Of a stretch of DNA of 64,000 bases, positions 1-9,236 are shown piece by piece (the stretch's first letter is position 1; each line of letters starts with the position of its first letter). Below the pieces are notes generated by a model that saw only the letters and a program-made list of their open reading frames with translations, was not told where the DNA came from and ran no database searches. The position numbers were made by a program, and so were the translations under genes. This DNA is from Bacteroidia bacterium (GTDB lineage: Bacteria; Bacteroidota; Bacteroidia; JADZBD01). The stretch is from contig JAGVMA010000063.1 in assembly GCA_020054095.1 (NCBI GenBank), positions 1 to 64,000 on the forward strand, written 5' to 3'.

Positions 1-1
1 C

Positions 2-283
2 ATAGATGTAGATTTAGTGAGCGATATAGTTTTGTATCAAAACATGCCTAATCCATTTGGCGAAAGCACCATCATAAAATATTATTTGCCAAGCAACATT
101 ACCTCAGCCGTAATGAACTTTATGGATGAAACAGGTCGCATAATAAAAGAAGTGCAACTAACACAAACGGGCGATGGGCAAATCACCATCAATGCCCAAG
201 ACCTTGCATCGGGCATTTATACTTATTCGCTTTATGTAAATGGCCAAAATGTGCAAACAAGAAAAATGCAAAAGGTAAAATAA
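2..283 (+). CDS. C-terminal end of a T9SS cargo protein (type A sorting domain), partial
   Basis: The reading frame is open from the left edge, so this is the end of a longer gene whose start lies outside the window. The visible 93 residues look like a T9SS type A sorting domain. There is an LYQNMPNPF block followed by a TIIKYYLP strand, a central G-rich turn, an LASGIYTYSLYVNG segment, and a basic end (TRKMQKVK). Such domains direct export across the outer membrane and are usually cleaved or anchored at the surface. This fits the T9SS genes later in the window. The catalytic or structural part of the protein is not visible, so its function cannot be stated. A GTG at 17 is in frame but is probably internal. 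A bidirectional terminator follows. Confidence 0.8.
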   Translation: MDVDLVSDIVLYQNMPNPFGESTIIKYYLPSNITSAVMNFMDETGRIIKEVQLTQTGDGQITINAQDLASGIYTYSLYVNGQNVQTRKMQKVK

Positions 284-302
284 TAGGAGAATTTTATTGT
301 AG

Positions 303-339
303 AAAACCCTCGCTCCACTTACAGCGGGGCGAGGGTTTT
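303..339. terminator. Bidirectional rho-independent terminator
   Basis: An inverted repeat of 11 bases (AAAACCCTCGC at 303-313, GCGAGGGTTTT at 329-339) is flanked by A and T runs on both sides. It lies between two convergent genes and overlaps the last codon of cdsA by two bases, so it can end transcripts from both directions. Confidence 0.8.
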
Positions 340-1189
340 AATTTTTAGCCAACAGCCAATACGCACACACAAAAGGTGCTGAAAGCAGCACGCCATCAAA
401 CCTATCTAAAATGCCACCATGACCGGGTAAAATACCGCCTGAATCTTTCACTCCCAAGCTGCGCTTAAACATGCTTTCAACCAAATCGCCAAGTGTGCCT
501 GTAACAGATACTATGGCGGCTGTTACCAGCCATTGCATTGTAGTGAGTTCGGTAAAATAAATTGCAATTATGTATGCGGTAACTTGTGTAAGCAAAATGC
601 CGCCTATGGTTCCTTCCCACGTTTTTTTTGGCGAAATACGTTCAAATAATTTTGTTTTGCCTATTCCTCGGCCTACCAAATAGGCAAACGTATCATTGCT
701 CCAAACAAGAAAAAAATATCCTAATAATAAATTAGTACAATACGCTTCGTCCAAAACATTTAATTGCACATTAACCGATAAAGAAGTAACGGCCAAAAAA
801 ACAAATGGAACGGTTACATATATTAATCCTAAAACCGTGAATGCTACGTTTAAAAATGGTTGTTCTTTTTTACGAAACAGCTCAAAAAAGAAAAGCATAA
901 AAAATGCGGGAATAATTAGCCAAATATGAGCAGTGTAATAAGAAAGTGCGGCAATGCCATCGGCAATTAAAAACATAAGAGAAAACGAAAACACTGTTCC
1001 GAATACAACGCCAATGTGTTTTTGCGGATGAAGATTTGCTTTCTGCAACAAACTGTAAAACTCCCACAAGCCAAGACAAATAATGAGTGTAAACAAGGCG
1101 GCCATTGTAATATAGCTAAAGCCGATACAAAAAACCATTACCAGCACAAATGCTGCTCCTGTAATTGCACGTGTTAAAAAATTACTCAT
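338..1189 (-). CDS. cdsA: Phosphatidate cytidylyltransferase
   Basis: CdsA makes CDP-diacylglycerol from phosphatidic acid and CTP in the inner membrane, the branch point for phospholipid synthesis. The 283-residue protein has about seven or eight hydrophobic segments. Near the C-terminus it carries the family signature: SPKKTWEGTIGG, then GDLVESMFKR, then KDSGGILPGHGGILDRFDG with the conserved Asp residues. Its length is normal for the family. The start overlaps the end of the DUF2007 gene by 8 bases, so the two are probably translationally coupled. It is the last gene of a minus-strand run starting at rsfS and ends in a bidirectional terminator. Confidence 0.95.
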   Translation of the reverse strand: MSNFLTRAITGAAFVLVMVFCIGFSYITMAALFTLIICLGLWEFYSLLQKANLHPQKHIGVVFGTVFSFSLMFLIADGIAALSYYTAHIWLIIPAFFMLFFFELFRKKEQPFLNVAFTVLGLIYVTVPFVFLAVTSLSVNVQLNVLDEAYCTNLLLGYFFLVWSNDTFAYLVGRGIGKTKLFERISPKKTWEGTIGGILLTQVTAYIIAIYFTELTTMQWLVTAAIVSVTGTLGDLVESMFKRSLGVKDSGGILPGHGGILDRFDGVLLSAPFVCAYWLLAKN

Positions 1190-1391
1190 TCCCGGTGTTG
1201 CTTATAATGTATTTAGCTCTTATAACATTTGTATTGACTACATATAACTCAAACTCGCCAATAGATTTATAAAACGAATCTTGATTGTTGCGAATAACAA
1301 CTTCTATCTCATTGGCTTCGAGCAATGCCTTGGTCATTTCAGCTAAATGCAAATGAGGGGTGGAAAATATCATTTCCCAGTCTTTACTCAT
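1182..1391 (-). CDS. DUF2007 domain small protein
   Basis: This 69-residue protein matches the DUF2007 pattern. It has a start like FSTPHLHLAEMTKALLE, a central IEVVIRNNQDS, then FELYVVNTNVIRAKYII. DUF2007 proteins are small, soluble, PII-like folds often called putative signal-transducing proteins; the ligand is unknown. It sits between a LUD-domain gene and cdsA and overlaps cdsA by 8 bases. The link to lipid synthesis is only positional. Confidence 0.75.
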   Translation of the reverse strand: MSKDWEMIFSTPHLHLAEMTKALLEANEIEVVIRNNQDSFYKSIGEFELYVVNTNVIRAKYIISNTGNE

Positions 1392-1416
1392 AACAATACA
1401 AAGTAAGCAAGAATAT

Positions 1417-2070
1417 TTAAGCTACCGGAGTGGTATCGTCCACTAAAAACACAAATATTTCTTTGGGGCCATGTGCGCCTTGCACTAGTGTTTTTTCGAT
1501 ATCGGCTGTACGGCTAGGGCCCGTGATGCACGAAATAAGCGATGGCATTTGCCCATTGTATTTTTCGCTGATTTGTTTCAGCGCATCCTTATGCGTCATT
1601 ACCAATTGCGAAGTGTAAACAAGCACTACATGGTAATTAGGAAAAACGGGCAACCTCCTGCCCGATGGCTGGCGCGAGGTAATAAAAATACTGCCGGTGC
1701 GAGCCACCGCACTTTCACAGAGTGTAACGCCCACATCTAATTTCGAGAAATCTGTTTCATTATCCGTAAACGGGATATTAGCTTCTGATAATAATCGTTT
1801 TAATTTGGGTTCCATGGCAAATACAAGCCCGAAATTATTTTCTTTAATAAGCGCATCTAATCCAAGTGCAAATTCTTTTTCTTTTTCGCAAAACAAAAAT
1901 TTACCATTAAGCTTTGTAAATTTTTGTGCAAATAAAATCTCCATCGGTTCGTCCGGAATATTATAAATACTGGTTTCCCAATCTAAATCGGGTTGCTCTT
2001 GTGTGGTTTTATGAATTAGCGCCTGACGTACTTTTTTTAAAATTTTTTCGCGCGAAGTAGTATCACTCAT
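1417..2070 (-). CDS. LUD domain protein (LutC/YkgG family)
   Basis: The 217-residue protein resembles LutC-type LUD proteins. It has an N-terminal helix (SREKILKKVRQAL), a central segment VGVTLCESAVARTGSIFITS, and the PNYHVVLVYTSQLV and ITGPSRTADIEKTLVQGAHGPKEIFVFLVDD blocks. The last two are the usual conserved family regions. In the lut operon LutC takes part in L-lactate oxidation together with iron-sulfur partners LutA and LutB. Neither partner gene is here, so a role in lactate use is not supported. Instead it sits 7 bases after ftsH and before DUF2007 and cdsA. Its function in this setting is unknown. Confidence 0.8.
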   Translation of the reverse strand: MSDTTSREKILKKVRQALIHKTTQEQPDLDWETSIYNIPDEPMEILFAQKFTKLNGKFLFCEKEKEFALGLDALIKENNFGLVFAMEPKLKRLLSEANIPFTDNETDFSKLDVGVTLCESAVARTGSIFITSRQPSGRRLPVFPNYHVVLVYTSQLVMTHKDALKQISEKYNGQMPSLISCITGPSRTADIEKTLVQGAHGPKEIFVFLVDDTTPVA

Positions 2071-2077
2071 TACTAAG

Positions 2078-4144
2078 TTAAGTAAGCTTTGTTATTATTG
2101 GGCCTTCGTTCTTTTGCTCTTCTTCCTGCTTGGTGGTAGTTTCCTCTTTTGTTTGCTCAACACCATTTTTATGCTCGGCTTCATTAAAGCTGTTAAACTT
2201 TGCTTGTTCTGGTCTTTCAAATGGGCGGATACCAAAAATCTCTTCCAAATCTTCCTTAAAAATTACTTCCTTTTCTAAAAGTTTATTGGCAAGAACTGAA
2301 AGCTTTTCTTTGTTTTCAGAAAGTATTTTTTTAGTTCGCTCGTATGCATTATCAATCATTTTCTTTACTTCTTCATCTATCGCTTCGGCCGTTTTTTCGC
2401 TGTAAGGTTTATTAAATGCGTATTCATTTTGGCCTGATGAATCGTAAAAGCTAATGTTACCTATGCGCTCATTCAATCCGTAAATAGTTATCATGGCATA
2501 AGCTTGCTTGGTAATTTTTTCCAAATCGCTTAATGCGCCTGTAGAAACTTTTCCGAAAACTATTTCTTCTGCTGCGCGTCCGCCTAATGCTGCACACATT
2601 TCATCAAACAACTGGTCGGCAGTGGTAATTTGTCTTTCTTCGGGCAAATACCATGCTGCGCCTAATGAGCGCCCACGCGGAATAATAGTAACTTTTACAA
2701 GCGGACTTGCATGCTCAAGCAACCAACTCACAGTAGCGTGTCCGGCTTCGTGGTATGCAATTACTTTTTTCTCCTGAACAGAAATTACTTTGTTCTTTTT
2801 TTCTAAACCTCCAATAACACGGTCAACTGCATCTAAAAAATCTTGACGACCAACTACTTTTTTGTCTTTTCGGGCGGCAATTAAAGCTGCTTCGTTACAA
2901 ATATTTGCAATATCAGCACCCGAAAAGCCGGGGGTTTGTTTCGCCAAAAAATCAATATCTACCGTGTTATCAATTTTTAATGGTTTTAAGTGAACTTTAA
3001 AAATTTCTTTACGCTCGTTCACATCTGGCATGTCCACATATATTTGCCTATCGAAACGGCCGGCACGTAACAGCGCTCTGTCTAAAATATCGGCACGGTT
3101 TGTTGCTGCTAAAATAATTACACCACTATTAGTCCCAAAACCGTCCATTTCGGTGAGCAATTGGTTAAGCGTGTTTTCGCGCTCATCATTTGCTCCATGC
3201 GATACACTTTTACCGCGTGCTCGTCCTATGGCGTCTATCTCATCAATAAAAATAATACAAGGTGATTTTTCTTTCGCTTGACGGAACAAATCGCGAACGC
3301 GCGATGCACCCACACCAACAAACATTTCAACAAAATCAGAACCTGAAAGTGAAAAGAATGGAACCTTTGCTTCACCGGCAACTGCTTTTGCCAATAGAGT
3401 TTTACCAGTTCCGGGAGGGCCAACCAACAATGCGCCTTTCGGGATTTTTGCACCTAACTCGGTGTATTTTTTAGGATTTTTCAGGAAGTCAACAATTTCT
3501 TTAATCTCAATTTTTGCTCCTTCTAATCCGGCTACATCGTTAAAAGTAATTTGCACATTATTTTCTTTTTCAAAAAGAGTAGCTTTTGATTTACCGATGT
3601 TAAATATCTGTCCGGGTCCACCGCTTCCGCCACTCATTCTGCGCATAATAAATACCCAAATTAAAATCATTACTACCAAAGGTATAATCCAACTCAACTG
3701 CTCGCCCCAGCTTGTGCGCTCTATGCTTGTGGCTTCCACACGCTCTTGCTCAGGTATTTCTTTTTGTATATCGTTTAGTTTAGTGATGAACGATGTTACA
3801 TCTGGAAACTTGTAAACGTATTGCGGATCGGCTTTGCTGAATTGCTGCTTGGCAATTTGCTCGTATTTTTTTTCTTTTAATTTCTCGGCTTTAATATAAA
3901 CTTCGGCATAGGTTTTATTTACAATTTCTATGCGTTGCACATCCATGTTACGCACCATTTCGGCAAATTGCTTTGCATCAATCTCTTGCGAACCACCGCC
4001 AATTTTCACAAAGTTCAATGCTATCAGCGCAATGATGATGATGGCATAGATCCAATAAAAGTTAAACGAATTTTTCGGCATTTGCGGCTTCTTAGGCATC
4101 CTGTCCTTCAATCCACGTTTTTCATTATTTTGTTGTTCACTCAT
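2078..4144 (-). CDS. ftsH: ATP-dependent zinc metalloprotease FtsH
   Basis: FtsH is a membrane-anchored AAA+ protease that extracts and degrades damaged or regulated membrane and cytosolic proteins. The 688-residue protein shows two membrane segments (about 29-48 and 150-168) enclosing a periplasmic domain. The AAA+ domain has Walker A GPPGTGKT (242-249), Walker [12 protein letters not shown] (297-307) and second-region-of-homology arginines in RAGRFDR. The zinc site HEAGH is at 465-469. The C-terminal tail is Glu/Gln/Lys-rich and probably disordered. It follows rsfS by 26 bases and is followed by the LUD gene after 7 bases, so it is one operon. All catalytic residues are present. Confidence 0.97.
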   Translation of the reverse strand: MSEQQNNEKRGLKDRMPKKPQMPKNSFNFYWIYAIIIIALIALNFVKIGGGSQEIDAKQFAEMVRNMDVQRIEIVNKTYAEVYIKAEKLKEKKYEQIAKQQFSKADPQYVYKFPDVTSFITKLNDIQKEIPEQERVEATSIERTSWGEQLSWIIPLVVMILIWVFIMRRMSGGSGGPGQIFNIGKSKATLFEKENNVQITFNDVAGLEGAKIEIKEIVDFLKNPKKYTELGAKIPKGALLVGPPGTGKTLLAKAVAGEAKVPFFSLSGSDFVEMFVGVGASRVRDLFRQAKEKSPCIIFIDEIDAIGRARGKSVSHGANDERENTLNQLLTEMDGFGTNSGVIILAATNRADILDRALLRAGRFDRQIYVDMPDVNERKEIFKVHLKPLKIDNTVDIDFLAKQTPGFSGADIANICNEAALIAARKDKKVVGRQDFLDAVDRVIGGLEKKNKVISVQEKKVIAYHEAGHATVSWLLEHASPLVKVTIIPRGRSLGAAWYLPEERQITTADQLFDEMCAALGGRAAEEIVFGKVSTGALSDLEKITKQAYAMITIYGLNERIGNISFYDSSGQNEYAFNKPYSEKTAEAIDEEVKKMIDNAYERTKKILSENKEKLSVLANKLLEKEVIFKEDLEEIFGIRPFERPEQAKFNSFNEAEHKNGVEQTKEETTTKQEEEQKNEGPIITKLT

Positions 4145-4170
4145 TTTGTTAATCCTTCTAAATAATTTTG

Positions 4171-4545
4171 TTAAGCAACTTTCTTAATTTCTGCATCAGC
4201 CCACAGCGCTTCTAAATTGTAAAACTCGCGCACTTCTTTCTGGAAAACATGAACCACCACGTTAAAGTAATCTATCAAAATCCATTCGGCAACTTGTTTA
4301 CCCTCGCTGTGCCAAGGTTTTTCACCTGTTTCTTTCTTCACCATCTCTTCTACTGATTGAGTTATTGCCTCAATTTGCACATTTGAATCGCCTTCGCAGA
4401 TGATAAAAAAATCGGCCACCGCACTTTGAATTTCTCGTAAATCAAGGCAAACAATGTTTTTCCCTTTTTTTTCTTGAATTCCTTTTATAACTGCATCGGC
4501 AATTTTTTGCGATGATTCTTTCTTTTTTTTCTTTTTTGCCATCAA
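4171..4545 (-). CDS. rsfS: Ribosome silencing factor RsfS
   Basis: RsfS binds ribosomal protein uL14 and blocks 50S-30S joining when nutrients are scarce. The 124-residue protein has the DUF143 pattern: NIVCLDLREIQSAVADFFIICEGDSNVQIEAI, then GEKPWHSEGKQVAEWILIDYFNVVVHVFQKEVREFYNLEALW. The N-terminus is a run of lysines (MMAKKKKKK), and either Met could be used. It is the first gene of the run leading to ftsH and cdsA. A promoter-like TAACTTTGC lies about 70 bases upstream. Confidence 0.93.
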   Translation of the reverse strand: MMAKKKKKKESSQKIADAVIKGIQEKKGKNIVCLDLREIQSAVADFFIICEGDSNVQIEAITQSVEEMVKKETGEKPWHSEGKQVAEWILIDYFNVVVHVFQKEVREFYNLEALWADAEIKKVA

Positions 4546-4614
4546 GTATTTTTACAATTTTGTGCCTGCTCACAGTTATTTGACGAACGAGGCAACTACA
4601 TATTTTATATAGTT

Positions 4615-4623
4615 GCAAAGTTA
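4615..4623 (-). promoter_or_regulatory. Candidate -7 element (TAACTTTGC) for the rsfS-ftsH-cdsA operon
   Basis: Read on the minus strand this is TAACTTTGC, an exact match to the Bacteroidota -7 consensus TAnnTTTG with the extra C seen at several other starts in this window. No clear TTTG -33 box was found at the right distance. It lies between rsfS and the divergent birA. Confidence 0.45.
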
Positions 4624-4643
4624 ATGAAATAATTGCTTTAAAT

Positions 4644-5405
4644 ATGGCGCTGAAAACATTATTTACAGGACAAAATTTGCTTTGGATGGACGAGGTGGAC
4701 TCCACCAATTCTGTCCTTATGGGACTTGCAAAAAACGAAAAATTAGCACATGGCAGTGTGGTTTGCTCCTATAACCAAACTGCAGGGCGTGGACAGCGAG
4801 GCAACTCCTGGCAAAGTGAACCGAATAAAAATATTACTGCCAGCGTTTATTATCAGCTTGGTGCATTGCCGGTTGCCAATGCATTTGTACTCAATAAAAT
4901 AGTATCGCTCGCTGTGGCGGATACACTAAAAACAATAATGCCTAATCAATCAGTAAAAATAAAATGGCCTAATGATATTTTTGTTGACAACAAAAAAATA
5001 GCAGGAATATTAATTGAAAACACTTTGAAGCAAGATGCTATTGCTTATACTATAATTGGCGTGGGAATAAATATTAATCAGGAAAAATTTGATGTGCCAA
5101 CTGCTGTTTCGGTTAAAAATATTTTAGGAATTGATTACGATTTAAACAGTGCATTAAATATATTTTTAGAAAACCTTGAAGCACTGTACTTGCAGCTAAG
5201 AAGTGCAAAAACAGGTGAGCTAAACAAAGGATATTTTGCATCGCTTTACAAACTAAGTGAGCTGCAAAAATTTCAGCAGGCAGATAATACATTTGAAGCT
5301 ACAATTGAAGGAGTGAACGAACATGGAAAATTAATACTGAAAAAAAAAAATGGAACAGCCGAAACATATAATTTCAAAGAGATAAAATGGATTCATGAAA
5401 ATTAA
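4644..5405 (+). CDS. birA: Biotin--[acetyl-CoA-carboxylase] ligase
   Basis: BirA activates biotin to biotinyl-AMP and attaches it to the biotin carrier protein of acetyl-CoA carboxylase and related enzymes. The 253-residue protein starts directly with the ligase domain. It has MDEVDSTNSVL, then the biotin/ATP loop GRGQRGNSW, the lysine-containing KIKWPNDIFVDNKKIAGILIE and GVGININQ. There is no N-terminal helix-turn-helix, so this is the monofunctional type and not a repressor. The C-terminal small beta domain is present. A run of 11 A near its end stays in frame. Its last 11 bases overlap the M23 gene. Confidence 0.93.
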   Translation: MALKTLFTGQNLLWMDEVDSTNSVLMGLAKNEKLAHGSVVCSYNQTAGRGQRGNSWQSEPNKNITASVYYQLGALPVANAFVLNKIVSLAVADTLKTIMPNQSVKIKWPNDIFVDNKKIAGILIENTLKQDAIAYTIIGVGININQEKFDVPTAVSVKNILGIDYDLNSALNIFLENLEALYLQLRSAKTGELNKGYFASLYKLSELQKFQQADNTFEATIEGVNEHGKLILKKKNGTAETYNFKEIKWIHEN

Positions 5406-7116
5406 GCCTATTGCATTATTTCTTTTTATTTCACTTCAAATATTTGGACAAAATTACCCGACCAATTTTTTCAGGATGCCGGTGGATACGCTTGTTTCCC
5501 TATCGGGAAATTTTGGCGAAATACGTTACGATCATTTTCATTACGGCTGGGATATTCGCACAGGCGGAAAAGAAGGTATGAAAATAGTAGCTGCGGCCGA
5601 TGGTTATGTTTCGCGTATAAAAACCGGAACTTATGGCTACGGAAAAGTAATTTATGTTACACATGCCAATGGCTATGTTACTGTGTATGCTCACTTAAGC
5701 GCCTTTAATGATTCAATAGGATTTTATGTGAAAAATGAACAATATAAATTGCAATCGTATGAAACAGAGCTGTTCCCTAAAGTGGGAGAATTGAAAGTAA
5801 AAAAAGGAGAATTTATTGCGCTATCAGGCAACACCGGCTCATCTGAAGCGCCACACTTGCATTTTGAAATTCGTGACGAAAAAACTGAAGAGATAATTAA
5901 CCCTTATTTTTTCGGGCTTGATATACCCGATACGGTTAAGCCGTTTTTTAAAACATTGGCAGTTTATCCTTTACTGGAAGGTGTTGTAAACGGGACTACC
6001 AATCAACCCACATATATTGAGTTACAAAAAAAAAACGGCAAATATGTTTTTAAGAATAAAGACTCAGTTGTAGTTACCGGAAATTTTGGATTAGGAATTG
6101 AAGTTTACGATTTAGAAAACAAAACACCAGGACAAAACCAAATTTACTCACTTGAATTAGAGTTAAACGGAAAAATTGTTTACACTTTTGAGTTAAAACG
6201 ATTTGCGTTTGACCAAACTCGTTATGTTAATTGCCATATAGATTACAAAGCCCAGCGAAAAGACAAGAAAGGAATACAGCGCACTCATATAATTGATGGA
6301 AATAAATTTCCGGGTTATAGCACAACAGAAAATAATGGAATGTTAAACTTAAGCAACGATAGCATACACCGTGTACGATTTATTGCAAAAGATTTCTACG
6401 GCAACACAAGTGTTTTCACATTCTATATTCAATCAAAAAGAAATCAGGCAGCCGAAAACCGGATGCTTCAGGAAGAAGGGGGACTAAATAAATACCAAAT
6501 AAACTATAAAGATTCTTTTGCACTTAATGGTGATTATTTAAAACTATTCGTTCCAAAAAATACATTTTATAGTTCCTTTACTTTAGAAGTGAGTAAATTT
6601 CTCAGCATTAAACAAACCTATAGCATACCATTTGTTCTAAGAGATTATTATGTTCCGCTTCATAAATACATTACTATATCATTAAAAAATACTGTACAAG
6701 TAGCCGATTCTCTAAAGAAAAAACTGACGATTGTTTCGGTTAACAACAATGGTGGTTTTGTAAATGAGGGCGGAGAGTATAATGATAATTGGGTAACCAC
6801 TAAAACGAGAAGCATGGGCTTATACACAATAGCAATGGACTCTACTGCCCCAAAAATTAAAATCCCCATTTTGCCAAAATCAAAAAACATAAATACTTTA
6901 CAAGCGATTGAAATAAAAGTGAGCGATAATTTAACAGGGATAAAAGAATACAGCGCTTATATAGATGGCGAATGGATACTGATGGAATACGAACACAAGA
7001 AAAATACATTCATCATAATAAATGGTGATTTACCAAAAGGCAAGCACACTATAACCATTAATGCCATGGATGGAAAAGAAAACAAAAGCAGCATTAGTTT
7101 TGAATATGTGAAATAG
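5395..7116 (+). CDS. M23 family metallopeptidase (secreted)
   Basis: This is probably a periplasmic endopeptidase that cuts peptidoglycan cross-links. The 573-residue protein begins with a signal peptide (MKIKPIALFLFISLQIFG) followed by the M23/LytM domain. All zinc and catalytic residues are visible: His49 and Asp53 in HYGWD, and HLH at 154-156. The region after about residue 170 (some 400 residues) is rich in beta-strand patterns and has no fold I recognise; it may be Ig-like. The start overlaps birA by 11 bases in another frame, which suggests coupling. Long M23 proteins of this layout are common in Bacteroidota. Confidence 0.88.
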   Translation: MKIKPIALFLFISLQIFGQNYPTNFFRMPVDTLVSLSGNFGEIRYDHFHYGWDIRTGGKEGMKIVAAADGYVSRIKTGTYGYGKVIYVTHANGYVTVYAHLSAFNDSIGFYVKNEQYKLQSYETELFPKVGELKVKKGEFIALSGNTGSSEAPHLHFEIRDEKTEEIINPYFFGLDIPDTVKPFFKTLAVYPLLEGVVNGTTNQPTYIELQKKNGKYVFKNKDSVVVTGNFGLGIEVYDLENKTPGQNQIYSLELELNGKIVYTFELKRFAFDQTRYVNCHIDYKAQRKDKKGIQRTHIIDGNKFPGYSTTENNGMLNLSNDSIHRVRFIAKDFYGNTSVFTFYIQSKRNQAAENRMLQEEGGLNKYQINYKDSFALNGDYLKLFVPKNTFYSSFTLEVSKFLSIKQTYSIPFVLRDYYVPLHKYITISLKNTVQVADSLKKKLTIVSVNNNGGFVNEGGEYNDNWVTTKTRSMGLYTIAMDSTAPKIKIPILPKSKNINTLQAIEIKVSDNLTGIKEYSAYIDGEWILMEYEHKKNTFIIINGDLPKGKHTITINAMDGKENKSSISFEYVK

Positions 7117-7126
7117 AATCTTATTC

Positions 7127-7134
7127 TATATTTG
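7127..7134 (+). promoter_or_regulatory. Candidate -7 element (TATATTTG) for hbd
   Basis: TATATTTG matches the TAnnTTTG consensus exactly and lies 24 bases before the ATG of hbd. A TTTTG sits at 7098-7102, but the spacing of 24 bases is longer than usual, so the -33 box is doubtful. Confidence 0.4.
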
Positions 7135-7158
7135 TTCAAATTTTTATAAGAAAATAAC

Positions 7159-8049
7159 ATGAAAAATATTTCAGTAATAGGCAGCGGAACAATGGGCAAT
7201 GGCATAGCACACGTATTTGCGCAATGTGGTTACAATGTATCGCTTATAGATGTGCGCGAGGAAGCGCTTAAAAATGCGTTAGATACAATTGCTAAAAACG
7301 TAGACCGACAAATTGCAAAAGGTGCATTAAAAGAAGAAGATAAAACCAAAACACTTGGCAACATAAAAACATTTACAAAAATTGCCGATGGCGTAAAAGC
7401 AGCAGATTTAGTAGTCGAAGCTGCTACCGAAAACGTAGAACTTAAGCTTAATATTTTTCGTGAATTAGATGCAGCTGCACCTGCAAATTGTATTTTATCA
7501 TCAAATACATCTTCTATTTCAATAACAAAAATTGCTGCGGTTACTAAACGTGCCGATAAAGTAATAGGCATGCATTTTATGAATCCGGTTCCGGTAATGA
7601 AATTAGTGGAAGTAATACGCGGCTATTCTACTTCCGATGAAGTAACGCAATTAGTTATGCATACATCAAAAGCGCTGGGTAAAATCCCTGTTGAGGTAAA
7701 TGACTACCCTGGTTTTGTTGCCAATAAAATTTTAATGCCGATGATTAACGAGGCAATTATTACTCTACACGAAGGTACTGCGGGAGTTGAAGAAATAGAT
7801 ACTGTTATGAAATTAGGTATGGCACACCCGATGGGACCTTTGCAACTTGCCGATTTTATTGGCTTAGATGTATGCCTTGCAATTTTAAGAGTGTTACAAG
7901 ATGGTTATGGTAATCCCAAATATGCTCCGTGCCCATTACTTGTTAATATGGTTATGGCAGGGCATTTAGGTGCAAAAACCGGAAAAGGATTTTATCAATA
8001 TACTGCCGGAAGTAAAGATTTAGTAGTGGCTGATAGATTCAAAAAATGA
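7159..8049 (+). CDS. hbd: 3-hydroxybutyryl-CoA dehydrogenase
   Basis: The enzyme converts 3-hydroxyacyl-CoA to 3-oxoacyl-CoA with NAD(P), in fatty acid or butanoate metabolism. The 296-residue protein has an N-terminal Rossmann fold (ISVIGSGTMGNGIAHVFA, with the GxGxxG at 8-13). This is followed by SNTSSISITKIAA, the catalytic histidine in IGMHFMNPVPVMKLVEVI, and a C-terminal helical domain with GFVANKILMPMINEA and MGPLQLADFIGLD. Length is normal for the single-domain family. The gene stands alone and converges with bshA 9 bases downstream. Confidence 0.93.
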   Translation: MKNISVIGSGTMGNGIAHVFAQCGYNVSLIDVREEALKNALDTIAKNVDRQIAKGALKEEDKTKTLGNIKTFTKIADGVKAADLVVEAATENVELKLNIFRELDAAAPANCILSSNTSSISITKIAAVTKRADKVIGMHFMNPVPVMKLVEVIRGYSTSDEVTQLVMHTSKALGKIPVEVNDYPGFVANKILMPMINEAIITLHEGTAGVEEIDTVMKLGMAHPMGPLQLADFIGLDVCLAILRVLQDGYGNPKYAPCPLLVNMVMAGHLGAKTGKGFYQYTAGSKDLVVADRFKK

Positions 8050-8058
8050 ATTTATACC

Positions 8059-9189
8059 CTAAGCCTGCTTTAAAGTTTCTGCATACAATTTTTCATAAAG
8101 CGGTAGAACTTCGCCTAAATCATATTTTTTTGCTTGTTCATACGCTTGTTCTTTAAATTTATATAGCGTAGCGTCATCATTTAATATCTTTAAGGCGTTA
8201 TTCGCCATGTCATCCACATCGCCCACATTACTAGTATAACCTGTAATTCCGTTTATATTAACTTCGGGCAAGCCACCGGTATTAGTTGATATTACAGGCA
8301 CTTTACAAGCCATTGCTTCTAACGCTGCTAAGCCAAAACTTTCTGTTTCTGATGGCAATAGAAACAAATCGGCTACACAAAGCAATGGCGTAGGGTCGGT
8401 AATTTTTCCCATCGAACGAATATCGTTACAGGTATCCAACTCTCGACAAAGTTTTTCGATATTAGCTCGCTCTGGTCCATCGCCAACTAAAATTAATTTA
8501 GAAGAATATTTTTTTCTCACCTTCTCAAACACTCGTAATACATCATCAATTCGTTTTACTTTTCTGAAATTAGAAACGTGAATTAGAATGCGCTCGCCAT
8601 AAGGCGCAAATTGTTTTTTATCGCATTCTGACTTTGATTGCTGAATATAATCATCCACACAAATAAAATTCGGAATAACATGAATTGGTTTTTCTATTTT
8701 AAAATATTTCAAAGTATCCTGTTTCAAACTATCTGAAACTGCCGTTACGGCATCACTCTGATTTATGGCAAACGTAATAACGGGCTCAAAAGATGGATCT
8801 TTGCCGAGTAATGTAATATCGGTGCCGTGCAGCGTGGTAATAACAGGAATATTAATTCCCTCTTTTGCTAAAATTTGTTTTGCCATATATGCAGCACTCG
8901 CATGCGGAATTGCATAATGCACATGAAGCAAATCTAATTTTTCGTACTTAACCACATCTACTAATTTGCTTGACAAAACTAGCTCGTAAGGCTGGTAATC
9001 AAACAAAGGATAATCGCTCACTGAAACTTCGTGGTAAAAAATATTGCCCGATATAAAATCTAAACGTACAGGCTGACTGTAAGTTATAAAATGTACTTGA
9101 TGGCCTTTAAGTGCCAATGCTTTTCCTAATTCGGTGGCCACCACTCCGCTTCCACCAAAAGTGGGATAACACACAATTCCAATTTTCAT
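8059..9189 (-). CDS. bshA: N-acetyl-alpha-D-glucosaminyl L-malate synthase BshA
   Basis: BshA catalyses the first step of bacillithiol synthesis, joining UDP-GlcNAc and L-malate. The 376-residue GT4 glycosyltransferase begins with KIGIVCYPTFGGSGVVATELGKALA, which is typical of BshA. It continues with LLHVHYAIPHASAAYMA, TTLHGTDITLLG, VIPNFICVD, and the donor-site ETESFGLAALEAMACKVPVISTNTGG with the conserved E-x7-E. The presence of BshA suggests that this organism uses bacillithiol as its low-molecular-weight thiol. The bshB and bshC partners are not in the window. Confidence 0.93.
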   Translation of the reverse strand: MKIGIVCYPTFGGSGVVATELGKALALKGHQVHFITYSQPVRLDFISGNIFYHEVSVSDYPLFDYQPYELVLSSKLVDVVKYEKLDLLHVHYAIPHASAAYMAKQILAKEGINIPVITTLHGTDITLLGKDPSFEPVITFAINQSDAVTAVSDSLKQDTLKYFKIEKPIHVIPNFICVDDYIQQSKSECDKKQFAPYGERILIHVSNFRKVKRIDDVLRVFEKVRKKYSSKLILVGDGPERANIEKLCRELDTCNDIRSMGKITDPTPLLCVADLFLLPSETESFGLAALEAMACKVPVISTNTGGLPEVNINGITGYTSNVGDVDDMANNALKILNDDATLYKFKEQAYEQAKKYDLGEVLPLYEKLYAETLKQA

Positions 9190-9236
9190 TTTTAAAATAT
9201 TAAAATTTTATCTGCATCATGCAGAATATAAAATTA

